Assembly (NCBI RefSeq): GCF_002909375.1
Contig: NZ_PPXD01000026.1
Location: 310,001-374,000 of the forward strand
Origin: Cryobacterium zongtaii
GTDB taxonomy: Bacteria > Actinomycetota > Actinomycetes > Actinomycetales > Microbacteriaceae
Length of the DNA stretch: 64,000 nt
Direction of reading: 5' to 3'
A program made the position numbers and the translations under genes. Each line of letters opens with the position of its first letter. The first letter of the stretch is position 1. Shown here one piece after another: positions 33,841-42,658 of this stretch. Under the pieces are notes generated by a model. It was not told the origin of the DNA. It worked only from the letters and a program-made list of their open reading frames with translations, and searched no databases.

Positions 33841-34104
33841 AGACTTCCAGGTCGTGTCGGGGTGCGCTCCATCGGGCACGCTCACTGATGGGTGGGCCCA
33901 CGCGCGCAGAATCGGCGCGGGCAAGCGGCCTAGCCTGCCTAAACTCCCTGAACGGAACCTCAGTTTTTCCTGCCAAAGCCATGTGAACGGGCGCCACACC
34001 GCCATGTGAAGGTGCCCATGTGGCGACCAGAATGCCCGGCCAGACGGTTATTCGCACCGCGCATTGCGGCGAGCGCAGGTTGTCCTGTGGGGTAGCGTAA
34101 AAAG

Positions 34105-34344
34105 ATGCCCACCACAGACCACACTTCGCAGGCCGCCGCCGATCACTCCGCAGCTCCAACCGGGCCTCCCACCAGCGCCGACCGTCTCATCGCGGCAATC
34201 GAGAGCATCAACGACGTCGACGTCGCCAACTCCCCCGAACCCGACCGGGCGGCCGTGCTCGAGCTCATCGACATCATCAACGATGAGCAGCGCTCCAGCT
34301 TGCTGTTCGCCCTGCTCCTGGAGCGCATCCGCACCGGTGCCTGA
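34105..34344 (+). CDS. Small hypothetical protein coupled to DUF2332
   Basis: A 79-residue, mostly acidic and polar protein (TSADRLIAAIESINDVDVANSP...VLELIDIINDEQRSSLLFALLLERIRTG). It has no membrane segment or motif I recognise, but helices are likely. Its stop overlaps the start of the DUF2332 gene by eight bases, which is strong evidence for a real, translated gene and coupled expression. No function can be assigned. Confidence 0.65.
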   Translation: MPTTDHTSQAAADHSAAPTGPPTSADRLIAAIESINDVDVANSPEPDRAAVLELIDIINDEQRSSLLFALLLERIRTGA

Positions 34345-35338
34345 CCTCTCCCGGACGCCCGTCGAGCAGCGCGCCCTCGACCTGGAGAAGACCGCCGACT
34401 GGTACCGCCGCTTCCGGCTGTTCGAGACTCCGGGCCAGTCCGGGCTCTACGCCGACTGGGCCGGCGGGGTCGAGGACGATGCCGAGGTTCTGGCGCTGAT
34501 CATCACTCTGCCCCGGCCCAAGCGCCAGCCGAACCTGGTCTTCGCCTGCGCACGTCTGCTCGGCGCACCGCTGGCGGGCTATCCGGTCTTCCGCCGCTGG
34601 CTTCTCGAGCAGTGGCCGGCGGTCGCCGCCGAGGCGCTGGTGCGCGCCACCCAGACCAACGAGCCCCGCCGCCTCACCGCGGTCATGCCGATCCTCGCCT
34701 CGATCGGCCCGCGGGTGGCCCTGATCGAGGTCGGCGCCAGCGCGGGACTCTGTCTCTATCCGGACCGGTACAGCTACGACTACTCGGGTCGGCGAGTGGA
34801 TCCCGCCGACGGACCCAGCCCGGTGCTGCTCTCAGCCGAGACCACCGGGCCGGTGCCGTTGCCGGAGCATCCGCCCGAGGTACTCTGGCGCGCCGGCCTC
34901 GATCTGAACCCGCTGGACGTTCACGACCCTGAGGACGTGCGCTGGCTCGACACACTCGTCTGGCCCGAGCAGGCCGCGCGCCGCCGGCGACTGGATGCGG
35001 CGATCTCGATCGTGCGACGGGACCCACCGCTGCTCGTGCGCGGGGACGCCGCCCACGACCTCGAGGCGCTGGTCGCCCGCGCGCCGGCGGGGGTGCCGCT
35101 GGTCATCGTCAGTCCCGCGGTCCTGGTCTACCTGGCCCCCGAGCAGCGGGCGGCCTTCGCGGATGCCGTAACCGGCTTCGGCCGCTGGATCTCGCTGGAC
35201 GGCGTCGGGGTGCTGCCCCGGGTGGACGCGTTGCTGCCCGAGACGCCGATGCCGGGCGACTTCACAGTTTCCCTCGACGGCCGGCCACTCGCCCGGTGCG
35301 GTGCGCACGGACAGAGCCTCGACTGGTTCGTCGGCTAG
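34337..35338 (+). CDS. DUF2332 family protein
   Basis: A 333-residue protein of a conserved actinobacterial family. Visible features are RFRLFETPGQSGLYADWAGGVEDD near the start, RRWLLEQWPAV, VALIEVGASAGLCLYPDRY (a Rossmann-like glycine segment similar to SAM-binding motif I), and a C-terminal ISLDGVGVLP. The segment IEVGASAGL suggests a possible methyltransferase fold, but no activity is known. The GTG start at 34337 overlaps the preceding gene's stop. It is probably in an operon with the small gene upstream; the quinone oxidoreductase follows 34 bases later. Confidence 0.82.
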   Translation: MPDLSRTPVEQRALDLEKTADWYRRFRLFETPGQSGLYADWAGGVEDDAEVLALIITLPRPKRQPNLVFACARLLGAPLAGYPVFRRWLLEQWPAVAAEALVRATQTNEPRRLTAVMPILASIGPRVALIEVGASAGLCLYPDRYSYDYSGRRVDPADGPSPVLLSAETTGPVPLPEHPPEVLWRAGLDLNPLDVHDPEDVRWLDTLVWPEQAARRRRLDAAISIVRRDPPLLVRGDAAHDLEALVARAPAGVPLVIVSPAVLVYLAPEQRAAFADAVTGFGRWISLDGVGVLPRVDALLPETPMPGDFTVSLDGRPLARCGAHGQSLDWFVG

Positions 35339-35372
35339 GTCTCCCCGCAGGGGGCGCTTCTAAGATGGCTGG

Positions 35373-36350
35373 ATGCGTGCACTCGTGGTCCACACCGCAG
35401 GCGGCCCGGACGCCCTCACCCTCGATACCGTCCCCGACCTGGTCGTCGGCGCCGGCGACATCCGTATCGCGGTAGCCGCGGCCGGCGTGAACCGGGCCGA
35501 TGTGCAGCAGCGGATGGGCCTGTACCCGTCGCCGGCCGACGCGCCCCAGTGGCCGGGTCTGGAGGTCTCCGGCACCGTCACCGAGATCGGAGTCGCCGTC
35601 ACCCGCTTCGCCGTGGGTGACAGGGTCTGCGCCCTGCTGGCCGGCGGCGGCTACGCCACCGAGGCCGTGGTTCATCAAGACCTGGCCCTGCCGGTTCCCG
35701 ACGCCGTGGACCTGATCGACGCCGCCGCGCTGCCGGAGGCGCTGGCCACAGTGTGGTCGAACGTCTTCATGAGCGCGCGACTCACGGCCGGCCAGACCCT
35801 GCTCGTGCACGGCGGCGCCAGCGGCATCGGCACCACCGCGATCCAGCTGGCCCGGCTGGCCGGGGTCCGCGTCCTGGTCACGGCCGGCTCCGCCGAGAAG
35901 TTGGCGGTGTGCGGGCAACTCGGCGCAGACGTGCTGATCAACTACCGCGAGCAGGACTTCGTGGCCGAGGTGCTCGCCGCGACCGGAGGGCACGGCGCCG
36001 ACGTGATCCTGGACATCATGGGCGGCTCGTACGCGGCCCGCAATGTGGCGGCGCTCGCCCTGGGCGGCACCATCATGGTGATCGCCAACCAGAGCGGTGA
36101 GGACGCCGTCTTCAACCCGTTCCACCTCATGCAGAAGCGGGGCCGCTACTGGGGCACCACGCTGCGCGCCCGGCCCGCCGTGGAGAAGGCGGCCATCATG
36201 GCCGACCTGCTCAGCCGGGTGTGGCCGTGGCTGGACTCCGGCGCACTGAAACCGGTGATCGACAGCAGGTTCTCGTTCGCCGACGCGGCGGAGGCGCATC
36301 GCCGGCTGGAAGCATCCGCGCACGTGGGCAAGATCGTGCTGGTGCCCTGA
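35373..36350 (+). CDS. NAD(P)H:quinone oxidoreductase (PIG3/QOR-like MDR)
   Basis: A 325-residue medium-chain dehydrogenase/reductase without catalytic zinc. The N-terminal GroES-like domain has AAGVNRADVQQRMGLYP and WPGLEVSGTV; the nucleotide domain has VHGGASGIGTTAIQLARLAG and VLVTAGSAEK. PIG3/QOR members reduce quinones with NADPH in the cytoplasm, often as stress defence. Length and motifs are complete. It starts 34 bases after DUF2332, so they may share a message. A minus-strand diguanylate cyclase ends 30 bases downstream. Confidence 0.92.
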   Translation: MRALVVHTAGGPDALTLDTVPDLVVGAGDIRIAVAAAGVNRADVQQRMGLYPSPADAPQWPGLEVSGTVTEIGVAVTRFAVGDRVCALLAGGGYATEAVVHQDLALPVPDAVDLIDAAALPEALATVWSNVFMSARLTAGQTLLVHGGASGIGTTAIQLARLAGVRVLVTAGSAEKLAVCGQLGADVLINYREQDFVAEVLAATGGHGADVILDIMGGSYAARNVAALALGGTIMVIANQSGEDAVFNPFHLMQKRGRYWGTTLRARPAVEKAAIMADLLSRVWPWLDSGALKPVIDSRFSFADAAEAHRRLEASAHVGKIVLVP

Positions 36351-36380
36351 CCCGACGCCCGGTTCGGGTGGGGCTCATCG

Positions 36381-38252
36381 TCAGGTCCGGGCCGCGGCGA
36401 GCTCGACCCGGTTGCGGCCGGCGGCCTTGGCCTCGTACAGGGCGGCATCGGCACGGCCGAGCCAGCGGGAGACGCTCTCCCCCTGTTTGAGCAGAGCCAC
36501 CCCCACGCTGGCGGTGCAGCGAAGCCCCTCGGTGACCGCGCCCCACGGATGGTTGCGCACCTCGCCGAGCAGGCGCTCACAAATCTGCGCGGCCTGGTCG
36601 AGGGTGGTGTCGCCGAGCACCAGCAGGAACTCTTCGCCGCCGACCCGCACCGCGAGATCACTGTCGCGGGTGGACTCGCCGAGGATCTCGGCCATGGTGG
36701 TGAGCACCCGGTCGCCGGCCGCGTGGCCGTGATCGTCGTTGACCCGCTTGAAGTGATCCATGTCGACCATCACCGCGCACAGTGGTTCCGCACGTTCCCC
36801 GGCGAGGCGCATCATCTCGGGCAGCTGCCGGTCGAGGGCCCGGCGGTTGGGCAGCCGGGTGAGCGGGTCGGTGTGTGCCTGCTGGTCAAGCTCCTCGGCA
36901 CGGATGCGCTGCATCTCCGCTTCCAGCTGCGAACGCTGCGCCTCGTGGCGGGCCTGTTCGATTTCCAGCGAGTTGATCAGCATCCGCGACTGCAACCCGG
37001 CGGTCTGCCTAGTGAGTCCGAGAATCAGCACGTGCAGCCGTTCGTGATGGTGCAGGGCCTGCTCGAACCGGCCGGCGCCCCGGTGCATCTCGTAGAGCGA
37101 CCTGTGCAGCTTCACGTTCAGGGCCGCGTCCTCAGCCACCGACGGGTCGGCGAGCTGGGCGTCCATCATGGCGCAGGCCAGGTCGACGCGACCCTCGGCC
37201 TGGGCCACCTCGGCCAGCTGGGAGTCGTTGTTCACGGCCAGGTTGCGGTAGCCATTGGTGACGGCGATGGTCTTGGACCGGCCGGCCTGCCGGCGCGCTT
37301 CGGCGTATTCGCCGCGCTCCATGAGGAACCCGACAAGGTTGGTGCGCGCGATGGTCTCGTCGAACGCGTGTCCCTGCTCGACCGCCCGCGCCACGGCGGC
37401 ACGGATGATGGCGATCCCGTCGGTCAGGGCCACCTGGGCGTCTTCGCCCCTGGCCCGCCGCGCCCGGGCGATTTCCAGATAGCTGTCGCCCAGATTGTTG
37501 CGCGCCGCGAACTCGGCCTGAGAGTCACCGAGGGTGTCGGCCAGGGCGAGCGCCTGCCGGCCCAGCTCGATGCTGCGATCGGCGTCGCCGAGGGCCTGGT
37601 GCACCATCGACGAACGCGACAGCGCCCAGAACTCCGCCGTGTGGCTACCGCAGAGCCGCGCGGCTTCGAGGGCGCCGAGCACGTGGCCGAGCGCTGGTTC
37701 CTCCAGCGCTGTCTCGTGGAACGCGAGCGCGAGGGTGCAGTGCACCATCGACTGGCCGAGCAGGTCACCGCTGGCGGTGAGGTACTCCAGGGCGAGCAGA
37801 CCGTGCCGCACGGATGCCTCGAACTCGCCCAACCGCAGCCGGTGGCCAGAGAGCAGCTGTCGGGCGCGGGCCTCCTGGCCGGGGGTGATGAACGGGTCGG
37901 CGAGCACCTGTTCGGCCTGCGCGGCGCCGGCATGGTGTTGGCCGTCCTGATTGGCCTGGGCGCTCTCGGCGAGCAGCCTCTCGATCGTGGACCGACGGGC
38001 GAGCGAGGCCGGCAGACCGGCCGTCCGCAGCGTCTGGTGCAGCTCATCGTCGGATGCCGGGTTCGGCAGGTCGACAAGCTCCACAAAACCGCCGGGCAGG
38101 GTCGTGTCACGCCCACCGTCGGCCAGACTCAGGTCGGCGATGCCATCGGCCACCGAATCGACGGCGGCCAGAAGGGCGTCGGATGCCGGCTGTTCGGACG
38201 GCACCGTGGCGCCGGCCGGAAGCGGGGCCACCAGATCATCGAAGGTCGTCAT
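36381..38252 (-). CDS. TPR-GGDEF diguanylate cyclase
   Basis: A 623-residue cytoplasmic protein. The first 400 residues are helical repeats with TPR-like spacing (ALADTLGDSQAEFAARNNLGDSYLEIARAR and similar). A coiled-coil stretch (IEQARHEAQRSQLEAEMQRIRAEELDQQ) joins them to a C-terminal GGDEF domain with DPLTRLPNRRALD and an intact GGEEF at 538-542. It makes cyclic di-GMP; the TPR part probably senses a partner protein. It is the second c-di-GMP gene in the window after 5211-7505. The start is ATG 38252 with only a weak site. The 268-base gap upstream (38253-38520) shows no gene. Confidence 0.9.
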   Translation of the reverse strand: MTTFDDLVAPLPAGATVPSEQPASDALLAAVDSVADGIADLSLADGGRDTTLPGGFVELVDLPNPASDDELHQTLRTAGLPASLARRSTIERLLAESAQANQDGQHHAGAAQAEQVLADPFITPGQEARARQLLSGHRLRLGEFEASVRHGLLALEYLTASGDLLGQSMVHCTLALAFHETALEEPALGHVLGALEAARLCGSHTAEFWALSRSSMVHQALGDADRSIELGRQALALADTLGDSQAEFAARNNLGDSYLEIARARRARGEDAQVALTDGIAIIRAAVARAVEQGHAFDETIARTNLVGFLMERGEYAEARRQAGRSKTIAVTNGYRNLAVNNDSQLAEVAQAEGRVDLACAMMDAQLADPSVAEDAALNVKLHRSLYEMHRGAGRFEQALHHHERLHVLILGLTRQTAGLQSRMLINSLEIEQARHEAQRSQLEAEMQRIRAEELDQQAHTDPLTRLPNRRALDRQLPEMMRLAGERAEPLCAVMVDMDHFKRVNDDHGHAAGDRVLTTMAEILGESTRDSDLAVRVGGEEFLLVLGDTTLDQAAQICERLLGEVRNHPWGAVTEGLRCTASVGVALLKQGESVSRWLGRADAALYEAKAAGRNRVELAAART

Positions 38253-38520
38253 GACGACTCACAGGCCCGGACATTACCTGGAGACAGGCCGAGCGTCCTG
38301 CCCGCTCGTTTCAGCGGGAAGTGCTGTGTTGGTACGCCAGGTGCCTGCACGGCTCAGTCCCCAAACTGCTCGTATCTCCGAACCTAGCAGCGCCGCACCG
38401 GCCGCCGGGGCTGTGTCGCGCTGTCCTGAGCCCCCGTTCGCGGGTGATTTCACCGCAAATGATCGCGCTCTCACGAATGTCGGCACACGAGGCGGTGCCT
38501 GGACCGGTCCCGCGCTCCGG

Positions 38521-39540
38521 TCACCGCCAGCCCAGGCCGGGGGCCACGAAGCGCAGCACAGAATCGAGCAGCTGCGCGTTGTAGTCCACACCCAACTGGT
38601 TGGGCACGGTCAGCAACACGGTGTCGGCCGCCGCCACCGCGGCATCCTGCGCCAGCTGCTCGACGAGCAGGTCGGGTTCGCCGATGTAGCTCTTGCCGAA
38701 CCGGGCGAGGCCACCGTCGAGGTGGCCGACCTGGTCGCGGTTGTCGGCCTGCGCGCGCAGACCGAAGAAGCGGCGGTCCTGCTCGGTGACCAGCGGCATG
38801 ATGCTGCGACTCACCGACACCCGCGGGGTACCGGGGTGCCCGGCGTCCGCCCAGGCCCGTCGCAAGATTCCGATCTGTTCGGCCTGCAGGTCGCCGAAGT
38901 CGGCGCCGGTGTCCTCGGTGAGCAGGGTGGAGCTCATTAGGTTCATGCCCTGTTCGCCCGTCCACTTCGCGGTGGCGCGGCTGCCCGAGCCCCACCAGAT
39001 GCGCTCGGACAGTCCGGGCGACTGCGGTTCGATGGCAAGCAGGTTGCTGTGCCCGGTGAACTGCGGGTTCGCGGCAGCGATGCCGGCCCCGCGGATGGCG
39101 CGGCGGAATTGTGCGGTGCGCTCGCGGGCGTCATCCGCATCGCTGTGGCCGGGGTCGGGCACATGCCCGAACGCCTCGGCGCCGCGCAGGGCGGTCTCGG
39201 GTGAGCCGCGGCTGAGGCCGAGCTGCAGCCGTCCGTTGCTGATCAGGTCGGTGATCGCGGCCTCTTCGGCCATGTAGAGCGGGTTCTCGTAGCGCATGTC
39301 GATCACGCCGGTGCCCAGCTCGATCCGGCTGGTGCGGGCGGCCATTGCGGCCAGCAACGGGAACGGCGAGGCGAGCTGCCGTGCGAAGTGGTGCACCCGC
39401 ACCGACGCGCCGTCCACACCGAGCTCCTCGGCCGCCACCGCGAGCTCCACGGTCTGCAGGAGGGCATCGCGTGCGGTCCGCACGAGCGATCCCGGCACCG
39501 CCTGGTAGTGGCCGAAGGACAAGAACCCGATCTTCTTCAT
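38521..39540 (-). CDS. LLM-class flavin-dependent oxidoreductase
   Basis: A 339-residue bacterial-luciferase-like monooxygenase. It starts MKKIGFLSFGHYQ, followed by GASVRVHHFARQLASPFPLLAAMAARTSRIELGTGVIDMRYENPL, the typical first third of the family, and later LQLGLSRGSPE. The family uses FMNH2 or F420; here the cofactor cannot be told. The His in VHHFAR is in the place of the usual EHH motif. It is monocistronic and shares a divergent promoter region with the HAD hydrolase, which holds one copy of palindrome A. Confidence 0.9.
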   Translation of the reverse strand: MKKIGFLSFGHYQAVPGSLVRTARDALLQTVELAVAAEELGVDGASVRVHHFARQLASPFPLLAAMAARTSRIELGTGVIDMRYENPLYMAEEAAITDLISNGRLQLGLSRGSPETALRGAEAFGHVPDPGHSDADDARERTAQFRRAIRGAGIAAANPQFTGHSNLLAIEPQSPGLSERIWWGSGSRATAKWTGEQGMNLMSSTLLTEDTGADFGDLQAEQIGILRRAWADAGHPGTPRVSVSRSIMPLVTEQDRRFFGLRAQADNRDQVGHLDGGLARFGKSYIGEPDLLVEQLAQDAAVAAADTVLLTVPNQLGVDYNAQLLDSVLRFVAPGLGWR

Positions 39541-39624
39541 GGTTCGTGCAGCGTTCCCCGGCTGTGACGTATTCCCGATCTCATCCGCGGTTCTGTGCCG
39601 CGGGGACGGTGCTGTGCGGGGTAG

Positions 39625-39664
39625 GCGCCGGTGTGCGGGTGGCGCGCCACCCGCATACCGGCGC
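39625..39664. repeat. Palindrome family A, copy 1
   Basis: 40-bp palindrome: arms of 19 bp, left GCGCCGGTGTGCGGGTGGC, with one mismatch that is a G-T pair, and centre GC. Half-words flank it on both sides (GTGCTGTGCGGGGTAGGCGCC before, TGACCCGCAGAACGGCGCC after). It lies between the divergent LLM and HAD genes. Confidence 0.85.
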
Positions 39665-39729
39665 GTGACCCGCAGAACGGCGCCGGGTCGTTAGCCGGAC
39701 GAGGCCCCGCACCCTGCCAAGCTGAGGAC

Positions 39730-40464
39730 ATGCGGCATCTGTTCCTCGACTTCTTCGGCACCCTGGTCAACTACGCGGACTCCCGCGCGGGCCAGGGCTA
39801 CGCCGACACGCACGCGAGCATGCGGGCCTTCGGCGCGCGCGGCACCGAGCAGGAGACCGCCGATGCCTGGCTGGATGCCTTCCACCAGCTCAACACCGAG
39901 TCCGACGTCGACCACCGCGAGTTCACCATGGAAGAGCTGTCGCGGCGCGCGTTCGTGCGGCTGCTCGGCCGGGAACCCGACGCAACCGAGATCGCCGCGG
40001 GAGCGGCGAGCAACATGGCGGACTGGGAGCGCGGGGTGGTGCTGATCCCCGGTATGGCCCAGACGCTCCGGGAACTGGGCCAGAGCTTCACGCTGACCAT
40101 CGTCTCGAACACGCACAGCGCATCCGTCGTGCCCCGCCAGCTGGCGGCCATGGGGGCCACCGACCTCATCGCCAACATTGTGACGTCGCTCGAGGTGGGT
40201 TTTCGGAAGCCCCATTCGGCGATCTACCAGGCGGCCCTCGACACGGCGGAGGCCGATCCGGCCCGGGTGATCTTCGTCGGCGACACCTGGGATGCAGACT
40301 TCGACGGCCCGCGGGCGCACGGCATGGAGGCCGTGCTCGTGGCGCCCGCCCCGCGCGACGGGGTGCCGGAGACCCGTCGGGTCACCTCGGTGCTCGACCT
40401 GCCCGACCTGCTCTCGTTCCGCTACCCGAGCACCCGCCCGATCAGCACCCGCGGGGTGGCATAA
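39730..40464 (+). CDS. HAD-superfamily hydrolase
   Basis: A 244-residue enzyme with motif I LFLDFFGTLVNY, where the second Asp of the classical DxDGT is replaced by Phe, as in haloacid-dehalogenase-type and some phosphatase members. Motif II is IVSNTHSASV, motif III GFRKPHSAIYQAALD, and motif IV IFVGDTWDADFDGPRAHG. Because the motif I acid/base residue is missing, a dehalogenase or atypical phosphatase activity is possible. ATG 39730 starts the family similarity. The stop codon TAA falls inside a half copy of repeat B (GCATAACTCC). It converges on the ABC permease. Confidence 0.88.
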   Translation: MRHLFLDFFGTLVNYADSRAGQGYADTHASMRAFGARGTEQETADAWLDAFHQLNTESDVDHREFTMEELSRRAFVRLLGREPDATEIAAGAASNMADWERGVVLIPGMAQTLRELGQSFTLTIVSNTHSASVVPRQLAAMGATDLIANIVTSLEVGFRKPHSAIYQAALDTAEADPARVIFVGDTWDADFDGPRAHGMEAVLVAPAPRDGVPETRRVTSVLDLPDLLSFRYPSTRPISTRGVA

Positions 40465-40488
40465 CTCCAGCGGTTCCCGGCGCCGCGT

Positions 40489-41259
40489 CTACCCGCGCAG
40501 CGGGGCGCGACGGAGGGCGCCCCAGCCGAGGCCGAAGGCCAGCGCGGCGGGAATCAGCAGCGCGGCGAAGAAGCTGACGGTGCTGATCCCCATCAGCCAG
40601 TCGATGATCGACGGGGCCGTGCCGGTGAGGACCGCGAAGGCGATGAGTCCCAGCACCAGCAGAGCCACAGCCGCCCAGAGGACCAGCATTCCCAGTGAGC
40701 GCCAGCGGGCGTAGACGGCGGCGAACGCCGACGTGACGGCGAAGATCAGGATCTGCAGGGCGAAGAGGGAGAGCCACACCGCGCCGGCACCGACCTCGCC
40801 GAGCCAGAGCGCCGTGAAGTGGTGGAACACGACGCCGGACTCGTTGATCGCCCGCTCGATCTCGGTGAGGATGGCCCAGCCGGTGGCGTTGAAGGCCGCG
40901 ATCACGACATAGGTGAGCAGCGTGCCCAGGGCGTATTCCCGGCGGGTGATGCTGAAGCCCAGCGCGAAGGGGAAGACCGCGCTCACGGCCTGAACGCCCA
41001 CCACGGCGAGGTACCAGAGCGGCGAGAGCACCGCCCAGCTGTAGCTCATGCCCTGCAGGGCGTCTTGTCGGCCGGCCTCGGGCACCGCCGCGGAGATCAA
41101 CAGCGCCACCACGATCGAGATGAACAGGGCGACTCCGGTGATGATCCAGGGGATGCCCACATAGGTGAGGCGATTGACCAGGTGCAGCCGCATCACCTTG
41201 ACGAGGCGGTGCCGGCTTGCCAGGCGGGGCACCGGAGGTGCGGTACTGATGGCGGTCAT
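40489..41259 (-). CDS. ABC transporter membrane subunit (YtrC/D-like)
   Basis: A 256-residue integral membrane protein with about six membrane helices (for example GIPWIITGVALFISIVVALLISAAV and LVLWAAVALLVLGLIAFAVL). No sequence motif is diagnostic. Its place as last gene of a GntR-ATPase-permease unit, 10 bases after the ATPase, shows it to be the permease partner. The ATG follows GAGGAG. In Bacillus, similarly arranged ytr genes respond to cell-wall-active peptides; whether that is true here is inference. Confidence 0.8.
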   Translation of the reverse strand: MTAISTAPPVPRLASRHRLVKVMRLHLVNRLTYVGIPWIITGVALFISIVVALLISAAVPEAGRQDALQGMSYSWAVLSPLWYLAVVGVQAVSAVFPFALGFSITRREYALGTLLTYVVIAAFNATGWAILTEIERAINESGVVFHHFTALWLGEVGAGAVWLSLFALQILIFAVTSAFAAVYARWRSLGMLVLWAAVALLVLGLIAFAVLTGTAPSIIDWLMGISTVSFFAALLIPAALAFGLGWGALRRAPLRG

Positions 41260-41269
41260 GATGTGCTCC

Positions 41270-42184
41270 TCACTCGTGGACGACCGACGCGACGGCGGGC
41301 GCCGGCGCCGATCGGGTGCTCAGGTCGACGATCAGTTGTTGGAAGGACACCGGTGCAATCTCGAGGTTCGCAGCGGTGGCGGCGCGGTGGTCGGCGGCGG
41401 TCAGCCGGCCCGCGATGGTCACGGTGGCCAGGCCGCCGAGGGTATCGCGATGCAGAATCTGACGGCCCTCGACGAAGCTGTCGACGTCGCCGGCCCGTCC
41501 CGCTACCGCGGCGGCGCTGCCGCGCAGGCTCTCGGCGCTCTGGTCGAGCAGCAAGCGGCCCTCGTCGAGGACCAGCACGTGCTCGAGGAGGTTGCTCACC
41601 TCATCGATCAGGTGGGTCGACAGCAGGATCGTGCGGGGCCGCTCGGCGTAGTCGGCGAGCAGGGTGTCGTAAAAGGTGTGCCGGGCCACGGCGTCCAGGC
41701 CGAGGTAGGGCTCGTCGAAGATCGTGATGCTGGCCCGACTGGCTAGGCCCACGATGACGCCGAGAGCGGACTGTTGGCCGCGGGAGAGTTTCTTCACGTC
41801 TCGCTTGAGCGGCAGCCGGAACTTGCCGACCAGGTCATCGGCGAACGCGGCATCCCAGTCGGCGAAGAACCACGGGGCCCCGGCTAGAACGTGCCGGGCC
41901 TGGAAACCGTCGGGGTAGCGCTGCGCCTCCGACACGAAGCAGATCTGCTGCAGGACGGTGCTGTTTTCCACCGGATTCTCGCCGAAAAGGCGCACGCTGC
42001 CGGCGCTGGGGAAGTCCTGGCCGGTCAGCATCCGCATCAGGGTGGTCTTGCCGGCACCGTTGCGGCCGAGCAGCCCGCAGATCATGTTGGGTTGGAGGCT
42101 GAACGTCACGTCCCACAGCGCCGCGACGTCCCGGTAGCTGCGGCTGAGGCCATCCACCTGGATGACCGGGTTCTGGCTGTTCAT
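41270..42184 (-). CDS. ABC transporter ATP-binding protein
   Basis: A 304-residue ATPase with Walker A GLLGRNGAGKTT (Lys46), signature LSRGQQSALG in place of LSGGQ, Walker B ASITIFDEPYLGLD, and H-loop ILLSTHLID. The C-terminal 100 residues are an extra domain common in YtrB/CcmA-like exporters. Start codon and GntR stop overlap as ATGA, so translation is coupled. It energises the permease encoded downstream. Lipid, antibiotic or signal export are all possible. Confidence 0.93.
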   Translation of the reverse strand: MNSQNPVIQVDGLSRSYRDVAALWDVTFSLQPNMICGLLGRNGAGKTTLMRMLTGQDFPSAGSVRLFGENPVENSTVLQQICFVSEAQRYPDGFQARHVLAGAPWFFADWDAAFADDLVGKFRLPLKRDVKKLSRGQQSALGVIVGLASRASITIFDEPYLGLDAVARHTFYDTLLADYAERPRTILLSTHLIDEVSNLLEHVLVLDEGRLLLDQSAESLRGSAAAVAGRAGDVDSFVEGRQILHRDTLGGLATVTIAGRLTAADHRAATAANLEIAPVSFQQLIVDLSTRSAPAPAVASVVHE

Positions 42185-42552
42185 CGTGTCTCCCTTTCGC
42201 TGAGCTGGTTCTCGATGAGCTGGGTGATCTGGTCGGGCTTGATGCCCAGGCTGGCGGCTTCGGCGAGCATCGGGGCGATGTACTCCAGCACGAAAAGTTC
42301 GCGCCGGCGCGCCGTGATGCGCTCCCGGGCACCGGCGGCCACGAACATGCCGATCCCCCGGCGTTTGTAGAGGATGCCCTGCTCGACGAGCAGGTTCACT
42401 CCCTTGCCGGCGGTGGCCGGATTGATGCGGTAGAACATCGCGAATTCATTGGTCGAGGGCACCTGGCCCTCTTCGCTGAGCGCGCCGGACAGGATGTCGT
42501 TCTCGACCCGCTCAGCGATCTGCTGGAAGATCGGTCGAGCCTCATCCATCAC
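42181..42552 (-). CDS. GntR-family regulator, YtrA type
   Basis: A 123-residue regulator with an N-terminal winged helix (PIFQQIAERVENDILSGAL...QVPSTNEFAMFYRINPATAGKGVNLLVEQGILYKRRGIGMFV) and a short C-terminal helical tail, which defines the YtrA subgroup that regulates ABC transporters. The first gene of the operon with the ATPase and permease. It starts at GTG 42552 (or ATG 42549) with GGAGG eight bases upstream. A palindrome 18 bases before the start is its obvious operator, giving autorepression of the whole unit until an inducer binds. Confidence 0.93.
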   Translation of the reverse strand: MMDEARPIFQQIAERVENDILSGALSEEGQVPSTNEFAMFYRINPATAGKGVNLLVEQGILYKRRGIGMFVAAGARERITARRRELFVLEYIAPMLAEAASLGIKPDQITQLIENQLSERETR

Positions 42553-42569
42553 GACGATTACCTCCGTGG

Positions 42570-42585
42570 TTAGTTACCTAACTAA
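42570..42585. promoter_or_regulatory. YtrA/GntR operator
   Basis: 16-bp inverted repeat TTAGTTACCTAACTAA with 7-bp perfect half-sites TTAGTTA/TAACTAA around CC, extended by outer GTGG/CCAC. It lies 18 bases upstream of the GTG start, where it would overlap the promoter. Confidence 0.75.
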
Positions 42586-42658
42586 TGAACCACAGGACCG
42601 CGGCGCGCGCAAGGCCCCGGCGCGGCGACCAGCGCGCGTGACTGGGTAAGCTCGGCGA

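Noticed and set aside
33841..34104. c-di-AMP (ydaO-type) riboswitch upstream of the cell-wall protein
   Set aside because: Such riboswitches often precede actinobacterial cell-wall hydrolases, but I could not find the conserved segments. Only a pair of TTCACATGGC repeats is visible.
34337..35338. DUF2332 as a methyltransferase
   Set aside because: The IEVGASAGL segment resembles SAM motif I, but no further motif is present, so the name was not used.
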